Positions 1 through 8,633 of a stretch of DNA of 64,000 nt are shown here, in pieces. A program made the translations under genes and the position numbers. The stretch spans positions 5,700,567-5,764,566 of the forward strand of contig NZ_CP037423.1 of the NCBI RefSeq assembly GCF_007754155.1, written 5' to 3'. This DNA is from Stieleria neptunia (lineage in GTDB: Bacteria > Planctomycetota > Planctomycetia > Pirellulales > Pirellulaceae). Position 1 is the stretch's first letter. Each line of letters begins with the position of its first letter. The notes beneath the pieces were generated by a model, which ran no database searches, was not told where the DNA came from, and was given only the letters and a program-made list of their open reading frames with translations.

Positions 1-24
1 GGTTGTGTGGGGACAGACCCCCGG

Positions 25-435
25 TTAGGCGATGGATTCGAAGGTGTCGGTTTCGGGGAGTGCGGGGATCGTACCTTGACGCTCCATCTCGTTGGCTTGG
101 TCGGCGATTTGGGCGAAGCCGTCTCGAATCTGACCGAGGACCTTCTTGCCGCTCGCGTAGTCTTTGTCGTCAAACTGGACCATCACGAAATGCAGCAGAC
201 GCGCGATGTTGAAGGCGACTTCGTCTTCGTCGGGCTTAAGCCCGGCGTGAATCGTCATGATCGTTTTACGCAGTGCCAACTCGTGCTTGCAGTACAGCGT
301 TTGATCGCCCGAGTCGGCGGCAATCTCGCAGGATTCGAGTTCGCCGATTGCCCGATCGTAGAGCATCAGCAGCAAGTCGACCCGTGTCCAGCCGCGTTTG
401 ATGCTCGTTCGTTGGTAGGTCTTGAGTAGATTCAT
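25..435 (-). CDS. fliS: FliS-like flagellar export chaperone
   Basis: A 136-residue protein of the usual FliS size. In the family this cytoplasmic chaperone binds the C-terminus of flagellin and keeps it unpolymerised until export. The helical N-terminus (YQRTSIKRGWTRVDLLLMLY) resembles the FliS opening in which a short motif is followed by a 'LLxMLYDxAI' helix; here LLLMLYDRAIGELE is visible at about residues 22-35. It lies 30 bp downstream of fliD on the same strand, the common fliD-fliS order, and flagellin is the next gene upstream. The C-terminal tail is longer and more acidic than usual. Assignment rests on the motif, size and neighbours. Confidence 0.88.
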   Translation of the reverse strand: MNLLKTYQRTSIKRGWTRVDLLLMLYDRAIGELESCEIAADSGDQTLYCKHELALRKTIMTIHAGLKPDEDEVAFNIARLLHFVMVQFDDKDYASGKKVLGQIRDGFAQIADQANEMERQGTIPALPETDTFESIA

Positions 436-471
436 TCACTGTCCCCTGTGCGCAAATGTCGTGTGAAGGTG

Positions 472-2466
472 CTACTTGCTGTTATTGCCGCTGAAATTGC
501 CCAGCGACGTCAACTGAGTCGAAATAAAGTTTCCGGTGGTCTGGAGTTCGTTGAGGATACTTTCCAGAGCGGTGAATTCCGCGATTAGGTACTCGCGTTT
601 CGATTCGGTCAATTCTTCGACTTTTTCGATCGATTGGTCGATCGACGCGATCCGCGACTCGAAGGTTTCGTTGACGGTTTTCAGAAGTCCGGTATCGGCA
701 TCCAGGACGCTGCTGATGTAATCGTTTAGTCGTCCGGTGATGCCTTGAGTCACGGTCAGTTCAGCCTCGCTGCCGGCCACCACTTGGGCGGCACCGAGGG
801 TGACTTCGACGCGCAGATCGGCGGTGTTTTCGTTGTCCTGATCACCGGCCAGGATGCGGCCGGTTCCTTTGGCAATTTCTTCAACACCGTTGACGAGGAA
901 TCGTCCGGCCACATCCTGGCCGGCGTCGTTTTCGCTGCCATCGAATCCGAGAATGGATGCGGCGGTACCGCTGAGACTGGAGACATTGGCGGCCGACCCG
1001 TAGGCTTCGGTCGTGATGCTCAATCGGTTGTCACTGCCGACGCTGACTTCGACGTGGTGCACACCCAGGGTGGACGAGTTGTTGACGACCGATTGCAGAT
1101 GTGCCGCCAGTTCCTCGGTGGTGTAGGTTCCTTCGCTGAGCGTCAGGGTTTCACTGACGACACTGTCGACGGTGATTTCGAAGCTGTTGTTGGATCCGTC
1201 GACGACGATGCTTGCCGCGGCGGCATTGGTCGCGGTGACCAACGCCCGCTCGGCGGCTTGGGTGATATCGACTTCGTAGGGCGTTTCGGAGGGTTCGGTC
1301 CGTCCTGTTCCACCGAGGAATCGGATGCCTGCGCTGGTCGAGGAACCGTTCAGCCCGAACAGGTTGCGGATGTCGCCGGCATCGACGTCATCGAGTTCAC
1401 CATTGAGCGCCTGGTCCAGTTTCGCCGAATCGATGGCCAGCTTGCCCTGCAGATTCAGATCGATACCGATTTCACTCAGTCGTGCCAGCCCGGAACCGGG
1501 GACGGATTCGGAAACGATCGTCAGCAGTTTATTCTTGATCGTGCTGGCCGAGCGATCGCCCAGCAGCGGGTTTGCGACTTCGGTGTCGGGATTGTATTGC
1601 GATTGTGAATCGATGAATTCGACGATGGCATTGAAATTGTCCACGAATCCTTGGACCGCCTCTTTGGCGGATTCTGTATCCGTATCGATTTCGATGTTGA
1701 TGACGCTGCCCGGGTCCGCTTTGTTGAGTTCGAGCGTGACGTTTTCGATCAGGCCATCGATGGTATTTGAATCGTATTCCGCCGAGATCGCGCCGACGCC
1801 CGAGCCGAGTTTGACGATCGCGTTGAGGGGGGGTTGGACGGCGGGCCCGGAGAAATCCGGAAGCACGCCGGTGAGCGGATCTTGGGCACTGGTGACCGAG
1901 ATGGTGTTATCCGCTCCGGTGTGTTTGGAAGACAGCAGGATACGATGCGAACCGGCCGCCTGGTCAAAAATGACGCTGGCGTTTAGATCGTCGACCTGTT
2001 CATTGACGGTGTTGACGAACCCTTGCAACGTGTTGTTACTTTCGTTGATGCTGATCGTCTGTTCGGCGCGGTCACCGACCTTGAATGTGATGTCACCGGT
2101 GGCGATTTGTTCGGTCGTCGAAGACAGCCCTTGCGAGGCGACTTGGTGGGCGGTTGCGAGTTGCTCGACGCTGATTTGGTAGCTGGACGCGATGGCACCG
2201 CTGCCTGCGGTCGCGGTGACCACCTCTTCATTGGTGCTGGATGCGGTCCGCGCATCGAACACCGAGTTGGTCGCGCGGTTGAGTCGCCCCAAAGACGACT
2301 GCAACGTGACGAGTTGGGCCTCGATGCCTTTGAACGTCGTCTGTTTGGTGGTGACTTCCGCTTTACGCGAATTAAACGTATCGATCTGAGATTGCTGGAA
2401 CCCGAGCAGACTTTCGATAATGCTTGTGGTGTCGAATCCAGAAACGATCCCGTCAATATTGAACAT
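472..2466 (-). CDS. fliD: Flagellar cap / hook-associated protein 2 (FliD)
   Basis: FliD forms the filament cap that folds incoming flagellin at the filament tip. The N-terminal region (IVSGFDTTSIIESLL, then QQSQIDTFNSRK) is the classic FliD_N signature and the C-terminus (GLLKTVNETFESRIASID through a long heptad helix) matches FliD_C. At about 664 residues it is longer than the ~470 residues of enteric FliD, the excess being Ser/Thr/Asp-rich middle domains expected to be surface exposed. ATG at 2466 is chosen over a TTG two codons earlier because AGAAGA precedes it at suitable spacing. The 458 bp upstream of it contains no convincing gene. Confidence 0.95.
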   Translation of the reverse strand: MFNIDGIVSGFDTTSIIESLLGFQQSQIDTFNSRKAEVTTKQTTFKGIEAQLVTLQSSLGRLNRATNSVFDARTASSTNEEVVTATAGSGAIASSYQISVEQLATAHQVASQGLSSTTEQIATGDITFKVGDRAEQTISINESNNTLQGFVNTVNEQVDDLNASVIFDQAAGSHRILLSSKHTGADNTISVTSAQDPLTGVLPDFSGPAVQPPLNAIVKLGSGVGAISAEYDSNTIDGLIENVTLELNKADPGSVINIEIDTDTESAKEAVQGFVDNFNAIVEFIDSQSQYNPDTEVANPLLGDRSASTIKNKLLTIVSESVPGSGLARLSEIGIDLNLQGKLAIDSAKLDQALNGELDDVDAGDIRNLFGLNGSSTSAGIRFLGGTGRTEPSETPYEVDITQAAERALVTATNAAAASIVVDGSNNSFEITVDSVVSETLTLSEGTYTTEELAAHLQSVVNNSSTLGVHHVEVSVGSDNRLSITTEAYGSAANVSSLSGTAASILGFDGSENDAGQDVAGRFLVNGVEEIAKGTGRILAGDQDNENTADLRVEVTLGAAQVVAGSEAELTVTQGITGRLNDYISSVLDADTGLLKTVNETFESRIASIDQSIEKVEELTESKREYLIAEFTALESILNELQTTGNFISTQLTSLGNFSGNNSK

Positions 2467-2930
2467 CGTCAATCTTCTTGTGGCGAGGTGTAGCCGCGTG
2501 GGCTTTACAAGGCGTCAAGTGGCGGGATCTCAGGCTGCGAGTCGCCCTGTGGACTGGCAGCCGAAGAGCTCAGCACCCTGACGGGATAACATCATCCAAG
2601 TTGATTACGTCACGAGTCCGTTCTGATCTCACCCCCAAATCGTTCCATCGGAATCGTAGAACGCGTGCATTGGGATGTTAGCGCAAAAGTCGGATCCGAC
2701 GGTAAACCGCCACTGCCAATCCGGAGGATGGCTACGGCTTCACATGCGGCATCGATCATGCCGGCGATGAAACGTGTATCCGGAGGGCCAAAAACAAGGT
2801 CAGCGTGCCCGCCGCGGACGAACCGCTTGGTGAAACAGCGGCACGATCGCGGAGAGCACGCTGACGCGTACCGCCGAGAGAGGAAGGGGTGGATTTCCAA
2901 GCCCGGCGGCGGGTCTCAGTCTGGTCCGTC
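2467..2930. other. Gap between flagellin and fliD
   Basis: About 460 bp with no supported gene. It must hold the fliD-fliS promoter on the minus strand; I could not find a clean sigma-28 or sigma-54 match. FlaG, which often sits here, was not recognised in any frame. Confidence 0.5.
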
Positions 2931-4343
2931 TTACTGAAGCAGCGACAGAACCGATTGCGACGTTTGGTTGGCACTGGAAAGAACCGACGTCCCCGCTTGC
3001 ACCAAAATCTGGTTGTTGGTGAATTTGGAGATTTCTTCGGCAAAGTCCGTGTCGCGAATGACCGATTCGGCGTTCACGGTGTTTTCCAGCGTCGACCGCA
3101 TGTTGTTGGCGATCGATTCGAGCGTGTTCGATTGGAACGCACCGAGTTCGCCTCGCATGTTGGACAGTTCGTCGATCGACGCGTCGATCACCTTCAACGC
3201 GTCTTGAGCGTTGTCGAAGGAGGTGACGTCGATTTCGTTCAAACTGTTGAACTTCGATCCGGTCACGGCAACGCCCATGGCGTCGGCGTTGACCGATTGG
3301 ATCGAGATTTGGGCCGTTTGGTTCTGGTTGGCACCGATTTGGAACACCAAGGCGTTGTTCTGGATCGAGACGTTGCCTTGGGCACCGTCTTCGGTCAGCA
3401 CCGCATCGGTTGCCAGGTCGCCGATACGGACGACCGTGCCTTTGGATGAACCGGAGACACTGGTCAGCGTGTCCCCTTTGCCGGATGCGGCAACGCCATC
3501 GATTTCACCAGCGATATTGACACCTTGGTCGGAATCGAGCGTTGTGCCGAAGCCCGAGGACGTTGTAGCGGCAGCGGTATCGGAAACGACTTCGATCTCG
3601 GCATCGGAGCCGAATTCGATCGATCGCAACCGTGTTCCGCCGGAGACGTCTTCGGCGACGACACCGGTTTGGTCGGTGAATTCGTTGATTCGGGCGACCA
3701 CGCCGGCACGGCTCAATCCCGAGTTCAACGTGATGCTGACGCCGTTGACCGAAAGAACTTCGTCGGCGGCCAAGTTGCCGGTTTGCGAAGTACCGGCGGT
3801 GATGTTGGCTCGTTCACCTTGGGTGGTCACCTCGACGGTGTACGTTCCATCGCTGGTGTTGCTGCCGCCCTTGAGGAACGTGACGTCGGTGTCGTCGGTC
3901 GTGCCGGTCACGCCCGCCGTTCCGTCGAGCAGCGATTTCTCGCCGAATTGGGTGTTGGCAGAGATTCGATTGATCGTTTCCAACGCGTTGTCGATTTCCG
4001 CTTGGTTTGCGGCGAACGCGTCGGCATCGTTGACGCCCGAGTTAGCCGAATCCAGAGCCAGCGAGCGAACTTTGATCAAAATGCTGTTGATTTCGTTCAA
4101 CGCGCCTTCGGCGGTTTGGACGACGGCCACAGCCTTTTCGGTGTTGTCGATGGCGGTTCGAAGACCGGCGATTTGAGCACGTTGTTTCTCCGAAATCACC
4201 AGAGCCGCAGGACCGTCTGCACCTCGATTGACTTTGAAACCCGTCGACAGTCGTTCGATCGACTTGTTCAACGCGTTCGAAGATTTGTTCAAATTGTTGC
4301 GGGCATTCAGAGCGCCGACGTTGTTGGTTATTGTTAAGCTCAT
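2931..4343 (-). CDS. fliC: Flagellin
   Basis: Major filament subunit of 470 residues. Both conserved ends are intact: the N-terminal D0/D1 helices (SLTITNNVGALNARNNL, then ERLSTGFKVNRGADGPAA) and the C-terminal helices (ESVIRDTDFAEEISKFT and QAGTSVLSSANQTSQSVLSL, ending at Gln470). The central ~200 residues are Thr/Ser/Gly/Asp-rich and variable, as expected for the exposed D2/D3 part. It has one ATG start with a modest purine-rich upstream stretch (AGAGAA). It is the only flagellin in the window and is followed on the same strand by fliD and fliS, a standard late-filament group. Confidence 0.97.
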   Translation of the reverse strand: MSLTITNNVGALNARNNLNKSSNALNKSIERLSTGFKVNRGADGPAALVISEKQRAQIAGLRTAIDNTEKAVAVVQTAEGALNEINSILIKVRSLALDSANSGVNDADAFAANQAEIDNALETINRISANTQFGEKSLLDGTAGVTGTTDDTDVTFLKGGSNTSDGTYTVEVTTQGERANITAGTSQTGNLAADEVLSVNGVSITLNSGLSRAGVVARINEFTDQTGVVAEDVSGGTRLRSIEFGSDAEIEVVSDTAAATTSSGFGTTLDSDQGVNIAGEIDGVAASGKGDTLTSVSGSSKGTVVRIGDLATDAVLTEDGAQGNVSIQNNALVFQIGANQNQTAQISIQSVNADAMGVAVTGSKFNSLNEIDVTSFDNAQDALKVIDASIDELSNMRGELGAFQSNTLESIANNMRSTLENTVNAESVIRDTDFAEEISKFTNNQILVQAGTSVLSSANQTSQSVLSLLQ

Positions 4344-4438
4344 TTCTCTTGCTAACTCTGGATTAGGGATTCAAAGAAACGTCCGTGACAATGAGTGCAT
4401 CCGTGGCTCTTGCGATTGAAGGAGGACCCCCCGCAAGA

Positions 4439-4732
4439 TTACAAGTCGAGAATGGACCTGGCCGTATCGACCGCAGCCTCTTTGGTCAGGTATTCGCCGC
4501 TTTGTATTTTCAGTTTGACTGCTTCCACCACGGACTCTCGCACATCAGCTGACTGATTGAGGACCTGTGATAAATCGCGGATCGAATCGAGTTGAATCGG
4601 GGTTGAGGCCGCCGAAGATTGAGGCGCCGAAGCCTGGGTCGGCGATGGCGTCTCACTCTGCTGGGCCGTCGACTGGGAATCGAGCCGCTTGTATTGAGCG
4701 GGCTGCGAATTTCCAATGGGGTTGATTCTCAT
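4439..4732 (-). CDS. flgM: FlgM-like anti-sigma-28 factor
   Basis: A 97-residue protein with a disordered Gln/Ser/Thr/Pro-rich N-terminal half and a C-terminal helix pair (VRESVVEAVKLKIQSGEYL, then AAVDTARSIL) that matches the sigma-binding region of FlgM. In other bacteria FlgM holds FliA inactive until the hook is complete and FlgM is exported. The start at 4732 is chosen because GGAGAGAG lies 5 bases upstream; a longer frame to 4885 has no ribosome site. It is divergent from the envelope/TPR gene at 4911 and upstream of flagellin on the same strand. No FliA gene is in the window. Confidence 0.8.
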   Translation of the reverse strand: MRINPIGNSQPAQYKRLDSQSTAQQSETPSPTQASAPQSSAASTPIQLDSIRDLSQVLNQSADVRESVVEAVKLKIQSGEYLTKEAAVDTARSILDL

Positions 4733-4910
4733 GTTTCTCTCTCCGCAATGGGTGACTGAAATGGGTTGTCGAGAGGCCGGCGGCGAACTTGCGTATAAAT
4801 TCTTCAAGCCGCAAAGCTTTTTTAGTCGATACAGTCGTAGCGAATGAAGGGACAATAGCGCATGTCCGGAATGCGCCAGATCCATCGCTTTTCAATGCCC
4901 CGTCACGTTG

Positions 4911-7190
4911 ATGCGGGCAACGTCTCATGCAGGATGCAACACGGTGTTTCGAGCGGAAGTCTTGTGGATTTCAGTGTTTCTGGCGATCGGTGCGGTCGGC
5001 GGACTGGTCTACAATTGGCCGTCGGAGCCCGACGTGGACGTCGAGTCGCCGGTCGCCCTGGAGCCGGCCCCGGCCGTCGAGGGTGGCGGCGACGTCGCCG
5101 CCGAGCCGCTGGGCAGCGAAGAAATCGGGGCAACGGGAGATGCGGAAGCCGTCGTGAGGGAGGACCCTCAGGGTGTGCTGGCCGATCCCGGAACCGTCTC
5201 GGGGATCTGGAATGATGCCGGTCCGACGTCGCAGCGCAGTCAGCCGATCGACTTCGGCGTTCTCGAGCTGGGCGACCGACTGTTGCTCGGCGGGAATTCG
5301 ATCGGTGCCGTCAAGCACTACAGCAAACTGTGGCAGCAAGCCAATCTGCCGGTCGACTGCGCCGTGCTGATTCGATTGGGTTTGGCGTCCGAGTTGGCGG
5401 GTTTGCATGAGCAAGCCGAGAAGCATTACCACAGTGCCATCCGGGTCGCGAAGAAAGGCTCTGCCCAACAGTTGGTCAGTCTGTTGGGGTTGGCTCGGCT
5501 GTGGGAGCGCGAAGGTCAGTTGGGCGAAGCGATCGCGCTGTTGGGTGAGTTGTTTTTGGTCTATTCCCACGAAGGCCATCCGGAGATCATTCGTCAGTCG
5601 ATTATTCATCAATTGGCCGACTGTCTGCAAAGACGACTGCTTGCCAGCGAAGTGGTGGTCGAGGCCCTGAGGAAAGAGCCGATGGAGTACCACTGGTGCC
5701 CGGTGATGGTGGAGCCGATCCTTGAGCTGGCCGATTTCGAGTCGCCTGCCGATCCGCCGGCCAATCCTGCGTCAGGTTTGAAATTGCTTCAGGACTACGA
5801 CGGCGGCGTGTCGCTGATGCTTGTTCAAGCTCACCTGGAAGGCATCTCGGTGTTGGAGCTGATTTCCGAGCTGCAGCGTCTGGCCGGGTTGCAGGTGGAA
5901 GTGACCGAGCAGGCCAAGTCGGCGTTGGTGGGCCGTCTGGCGGATGTTGATTCGCCCGTGATGCCGGTCTCGATGTTATTGGATCACACGCTGGAGCCGT
6001 TGTCGTTGGCTTGGAGTCAGTCCGAGGGCGTGTTGACGATCATGGCGCGTGATGAGTTGACATCGAAAGACTTGGCCTCGTTTGATTTGGCTCGCACGCA
6101 ACGGACATTGTTGCAGGTTCAGTTGGAGTTTAAGAGCAGTGTCGAGCGTACGGCCGCGGCGATCATGAACGATGGCAACAACGCTCGGCTGTCGGGTGGT
6201 TGGGACGTCGCGGTGGAGAAATATCGATCGGCCCGGGATCTCGACCCGGCCGATGAGTTGAGCGCCCAGTTGTATTTCAATGAGGCATCGCTTTCCCTTG
6301 TCCGCGGCGAAAAACTCAATGCGTTGCATTCCAGCTACATGGCGCTCGATCAGACGTTGTCGGCAAAGCTTCAGGCGCAGGTTTACGCGATGATCGCGGA
6401 CTTGGAGTTGGAGTTTGGTCAGTTGGAGAAGTCGATCACGGCGGCCTCGCGAGGGTTGCGTCGGGCCGCTGAGCCGGCGGTGTTTGCGCGTACCGCGATG
6501 ACTCTTGCGAAGGCCTACTTGTTGACGGGGGATCCGTATTCCGCGAACGCCGTTCTGTTTGATGCGTCGGCGGATTTGGCCGGAGAGTCATTGGGTCGTT
6601 TGGCCAGTGTGTTTTCGTCGTTCGCCAGGTTTCAACATGTCGGGCCGACGCTGGGGTTGCAGGATGAAGGGCAGCGAGTGGTGTTGGCGTTGGCGGCGCT
6701 CCAGCCGGATGACGTCGCTTCGTTTGCCGACGCGTTGATCGTTTCCAAAGCCTACTCGGCGGTCGGGTTGCGATCCAAAGCGATCGATCGTTTGAGCGAA
6801 GCATTGGACATTGCGCCGGCCGGCTATTGGAACGAGCGGATTCGGCTGCAGTTGGCGGAGATGTATTACGCTTCGCAGGCGTTGGACAAGGCGAACGAAA
6901 CGATTGAATCGTTCGGGACGGTTTCGGCGGGGCTCTTGCCCAAGGTGTTGTACCTGCACGCGTCGGTTCAGTTGGACCTGGGGAATCTGGAACAAAGTGA
7001 AACCATCTGTCGGCGTCTCTTGGGGATGAATCTCGATCAAGGCATTCAATCGAGCGCGCTGGAGAAGCTCGGTGAAACGCTGCAACGATCGGGCGACCAC
7101 TACGCGGCGGCCTTGTGCTTTGCGGGGCTGCTGCCCAAGTCGGAGGGGACGGCGCCCGAGACAGACGGTGAAGCGGCGGTGTCGCCATGA
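4911..7190 (+). CDS. Membrane-anchored TPR protein with STN-like segment
   Basis: A 759-residue protein. An N-terminal hydrophobic stretch (LWISVFLAIGAVGGLVYNW, about residues 14-32) acts as signal anchor. TPR-like helical repeats occupy roughly residues 110-210 and again 420-740. Between them, near residues 300-375, the sequence SMLLDHTLEPLSLAWSQSEG followed by VLTIM looks like the short STN fold of secretins and TonB receptors. ATG at 4911 is preferred to the TTG one codon earlier. The next gene overlaps it by 4 bases. Its place before the flagellar activator and hook genes suggests an envelope or assembly role, but I know of no named family member and the function is unknown. Confidence 0.75.
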   Translation: MRATSHAGCNTVFRAEVLWISVFLAIGAVGGLVYNWPSEPDVDVESPVALEPAPAVEGGGDVAAEPLGSEEIGATGDAEAVVREDPQGVLADPGTVSGIWNDAGPTSQRSQPIDFGVLELGDRLLLGGNSIGAVKHYSKLWQQANLPVDCAVLIRLGLASELAGLHEQAEKHYHSAIRVAKKGSAQQLVSLLGLARLWEREGQLGEAIALLGELFLVYSHEGHPEIIRQSIIHQLADCLQRRLLASEVVVEALRKEPMEYHWCPVMVEPILELADFESPADPPANPASGLKLLQDYDGGVSLMLVQAHLEGISVLELISELQRLAGLQVEVTEQAKSALVGRLADVDSPVMPVSMLLDHTLEPLSLAWSQSEGVLTIMARDELTSKDLASFDLARTQRTLLQVQLEFKSSVERTAAAIMNDGNNARLSGGWDVAVEKYRSARDLDPADELSAQLYFNEASLSLVRGEKLNALHSSYMALDQTLSAKLQAQVYAMIADLELEFGQLEKSITAASRGLRRAAEPAVFARTAMTLAKAYLLTGDPYSANAVLFDASADLAGESLGRLASVFSSFARFQHVGPTLGLQDEGQRVVLALAALQPDDVASFADALIVSKAYSAVGLRSKAIDRLSEALDIAPAGYWNERIRLQLAEMYYASQALDKANETIESFGTVSAGLLPKVLYLHASVQLDLGNLEQSETICRRLLGMNLDQGIQSSALEKLGETLQRSGDHYAAALCFAGLLPKSEGTAPETDGEAAVSP

Positions 7191-8224
7191 AAGTTCGAAC
7201 ACAACCATCAATAGGCTGCGTCACGTTGATTGCAAAAGTATCCGGTAAATGTTTGTGGGTGTTTCCTTTCGTCGCCGTGTTCGGGCTAGTCGGTCCGTTG
7301 TTCGGCCAGACGACCGCCGAAGACGCGCCGTCGCTGCGTTCGATCATGGGCGGTAATTCGGCAAGCAACCAGGGCGTGCAAGATCAGCTCGACGCCTTGA
7401 TCAAAACGACACAAGAGGCGCGGCTGGAACGCCAATCCGCACTTGAGCAATCGCCTCAACCGGGCCGTCCAAGTGATTGGATTCCTGGTACCGGCAGCGG
7501 CACCGGCAGCGGCACCGGCGGCGGCGATCGTGACGTGACCAACGACGCGCCGGGGCAGGCTGCAGGTCGATCGACCAGAAGTTTGTCGGAGATCCGCGAG
7601 CGGATTCGAATTTTGCAGCGGCTTCGTCGCGACCGGATGATGGCGGCGCCGACAGAACAAGCGTCCGGCATTCCAGGCGGGACCGCAGCGCCCACGCTGT
7701 CCGTGCCCGACGGCGACGTGCTTCAAAGCAATCCGGTTCGTCTTCCCGGGTCGGCCGAAAATTCTAGCCAAGCGATGTCGTCGATTGATGACAGCTTGGA
7801 CAGTGCGGCTCCGGTAAAAGAGGCCGCTGAAGAAGCGACGGCCGAAACGGAAGTGGCTGCCGAGCGGATCCTGCCCAATCCGGTCAATGCGATGGCGTTG
7901 GGGGAGAGCCTGTACCGCACCGGCAACTATGAATCGGCGCTCAAGGCGTTTCGTTCCGTTTCGGTGGATGGGCTTTCCCAGTCCGACCGCACCTGGCTGG
8001 ATCTGTTGATCGCACTGTGCCAGCGCAAGCTCGGTCAGTTTGAGAAAGCCCAGGGAACGCTGCGTGAGATCGCCAATGAAGAATCGACGGATTATCCCGT
8101 CAAGGCAGCCCAGTGGTGGCTCAAGTATTCCGAAGCCTCAGACGGAACGCAGGTGAAATTTAGTCGCGTGTCGACAGACTTTGATGCCCTCCTCGAAAGG
8201 TCAGAAAAATATGTTAGCCCATGA
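7187..8224 (+). CDS. Secreted tetratricopeptide-like protein of unknown function
   Basis: 345 residues. The first ~40 residues form a signal peptide (CLWVFPFVAVFGLVGPLFGQ ends at a plausible cleavage site). A low-complexity GTGSGTGSGTGGGD stretch at about residues 100-115 is encoded by tandem 12-bp repeats around 7491-7520. The C-terminal ~120 residues (ALGESLYRTGNYESALKAF onward) look like two or three TPRs, similar to YbgF/CpoB-type periplasmic proteins. Start and the preceding stop overlap (ATGA), and the following coiled-coil gene starts inside its end, so all three are probably co-translated. Function is not assignable. Confidence 0.72.
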   Translation: MKVRTQPSIGCVTLIAKVSGKCLWVFPFVAVFGLVGPLFGQTTAEDAPSLRSIMGGNSASNQGVQDQLDALIKTTQEARLERQSALEQSPQPGRPSDWIPGTGSGTGSGTGGGDRDVTNDAPGQAAGRSTRSLSEIRERIRILQRLRRDRMMAAPTEQASGIPGGTAAPTLSVPDGDVLQSNPVRLPGSAENSSQAMSSIDDSLDSAAPVKEAAEEATAETEVAAERILPNPVNAMALGESLYRTGNYESALKAFRSVSVDGLSQSDRTWLDLLIALCQRKLGQFEKAQGTLREIANEESTDYPVKAAQWWLKYSEASDGTQVKFSRVSTDFDALLERSEKYVSP

Positions 8225-8597
8225 AGAACAGACGCTGATCGAGTACACAATCCAGCTCAAGCAACAGTACGAAAGTCTCAGCGAGATCATTGAGACGATT
8301 GAACGCGAGCCCGGACGTGGTGTCGAGTCGATCAATGAGCAAATGAAGCAAATCAAGCAGACCGAGGATCTTTTGCGACCGCTTCGCCAGCGTTATCAAG
8401 ACGAACATGAGCAGGCCAGCGGTCAGATCAAGGTCTTGACGGACGAGACGATCGACGTGGTGAAATCGTTGATGCCGAAGTTGGCCGGTCTGGAGAAGGC
8501 ATCGGTTGACTCGCTGCGGCGGTTGTTTCCCAAGATTCAAGGGAGTGTCCGCGCGGTGCAGATGCAAAACGCCTATCGGGGGAACCATCACGCCTGA
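8211..8597 (+). CDS. Coiled-coil protein, possibly FlgN-like chaperone
   Basis: 128 residues, almost entirely helical with heptads (EQTLIEYTIQLKQQYESLSE near the start). Size, charge and the pattern of two long helices fit FlgN, the cytosolic chaperone for hook-filament junction proteins FlgK and FlgL, but sequence similarity to FlgN is weak and FlgK/FlgL are not in the window. ATG at 8211 is chosen because GAAAGG lies upstream; it overlaps the previous gene by 14 bases. An in-frame start at 8181 would lie deep within that gene and lacks a ribosome site. The flagellar activator follows after 36 bp. Confidence 0.65.
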   Translation: MLAHEEQTLIEYTIQLKQQYESLSEIIETIEREPGRGVESINEQMKQIKQTEDLLRPLRQRYQDEHEQASGQIKVLTDETIDVVKSLMPKLAGLEKASVDSLRRLFPKIQGSVRAVQMQNAYRGNHHA

Positions 8598-8633
8598 CGC
8601 GACCTTTGGGACCCGTAGCCAGGCGTCTTTAGG

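Noticed and set aside
745..1608. 287-codon plus-strand frame antisense to fliD
   Set aside because: The minus-strand FliD is clearly coding; the antisense frame has no motif and a codon pattern of a shadow.
2610..2900. Possible FlaG-like frame between flagellin and fliD
   Set aside because: The sequence (Cys/Arg/Ser-rich) has no FlaG pattern and no ribosome site.
6436..7368. 310-codon minus-strand frame over the end of the TPR gene
   Set aside because: It runs antisense through two well-supported genes and is Pro/Arg/Ser-rich without a motif.
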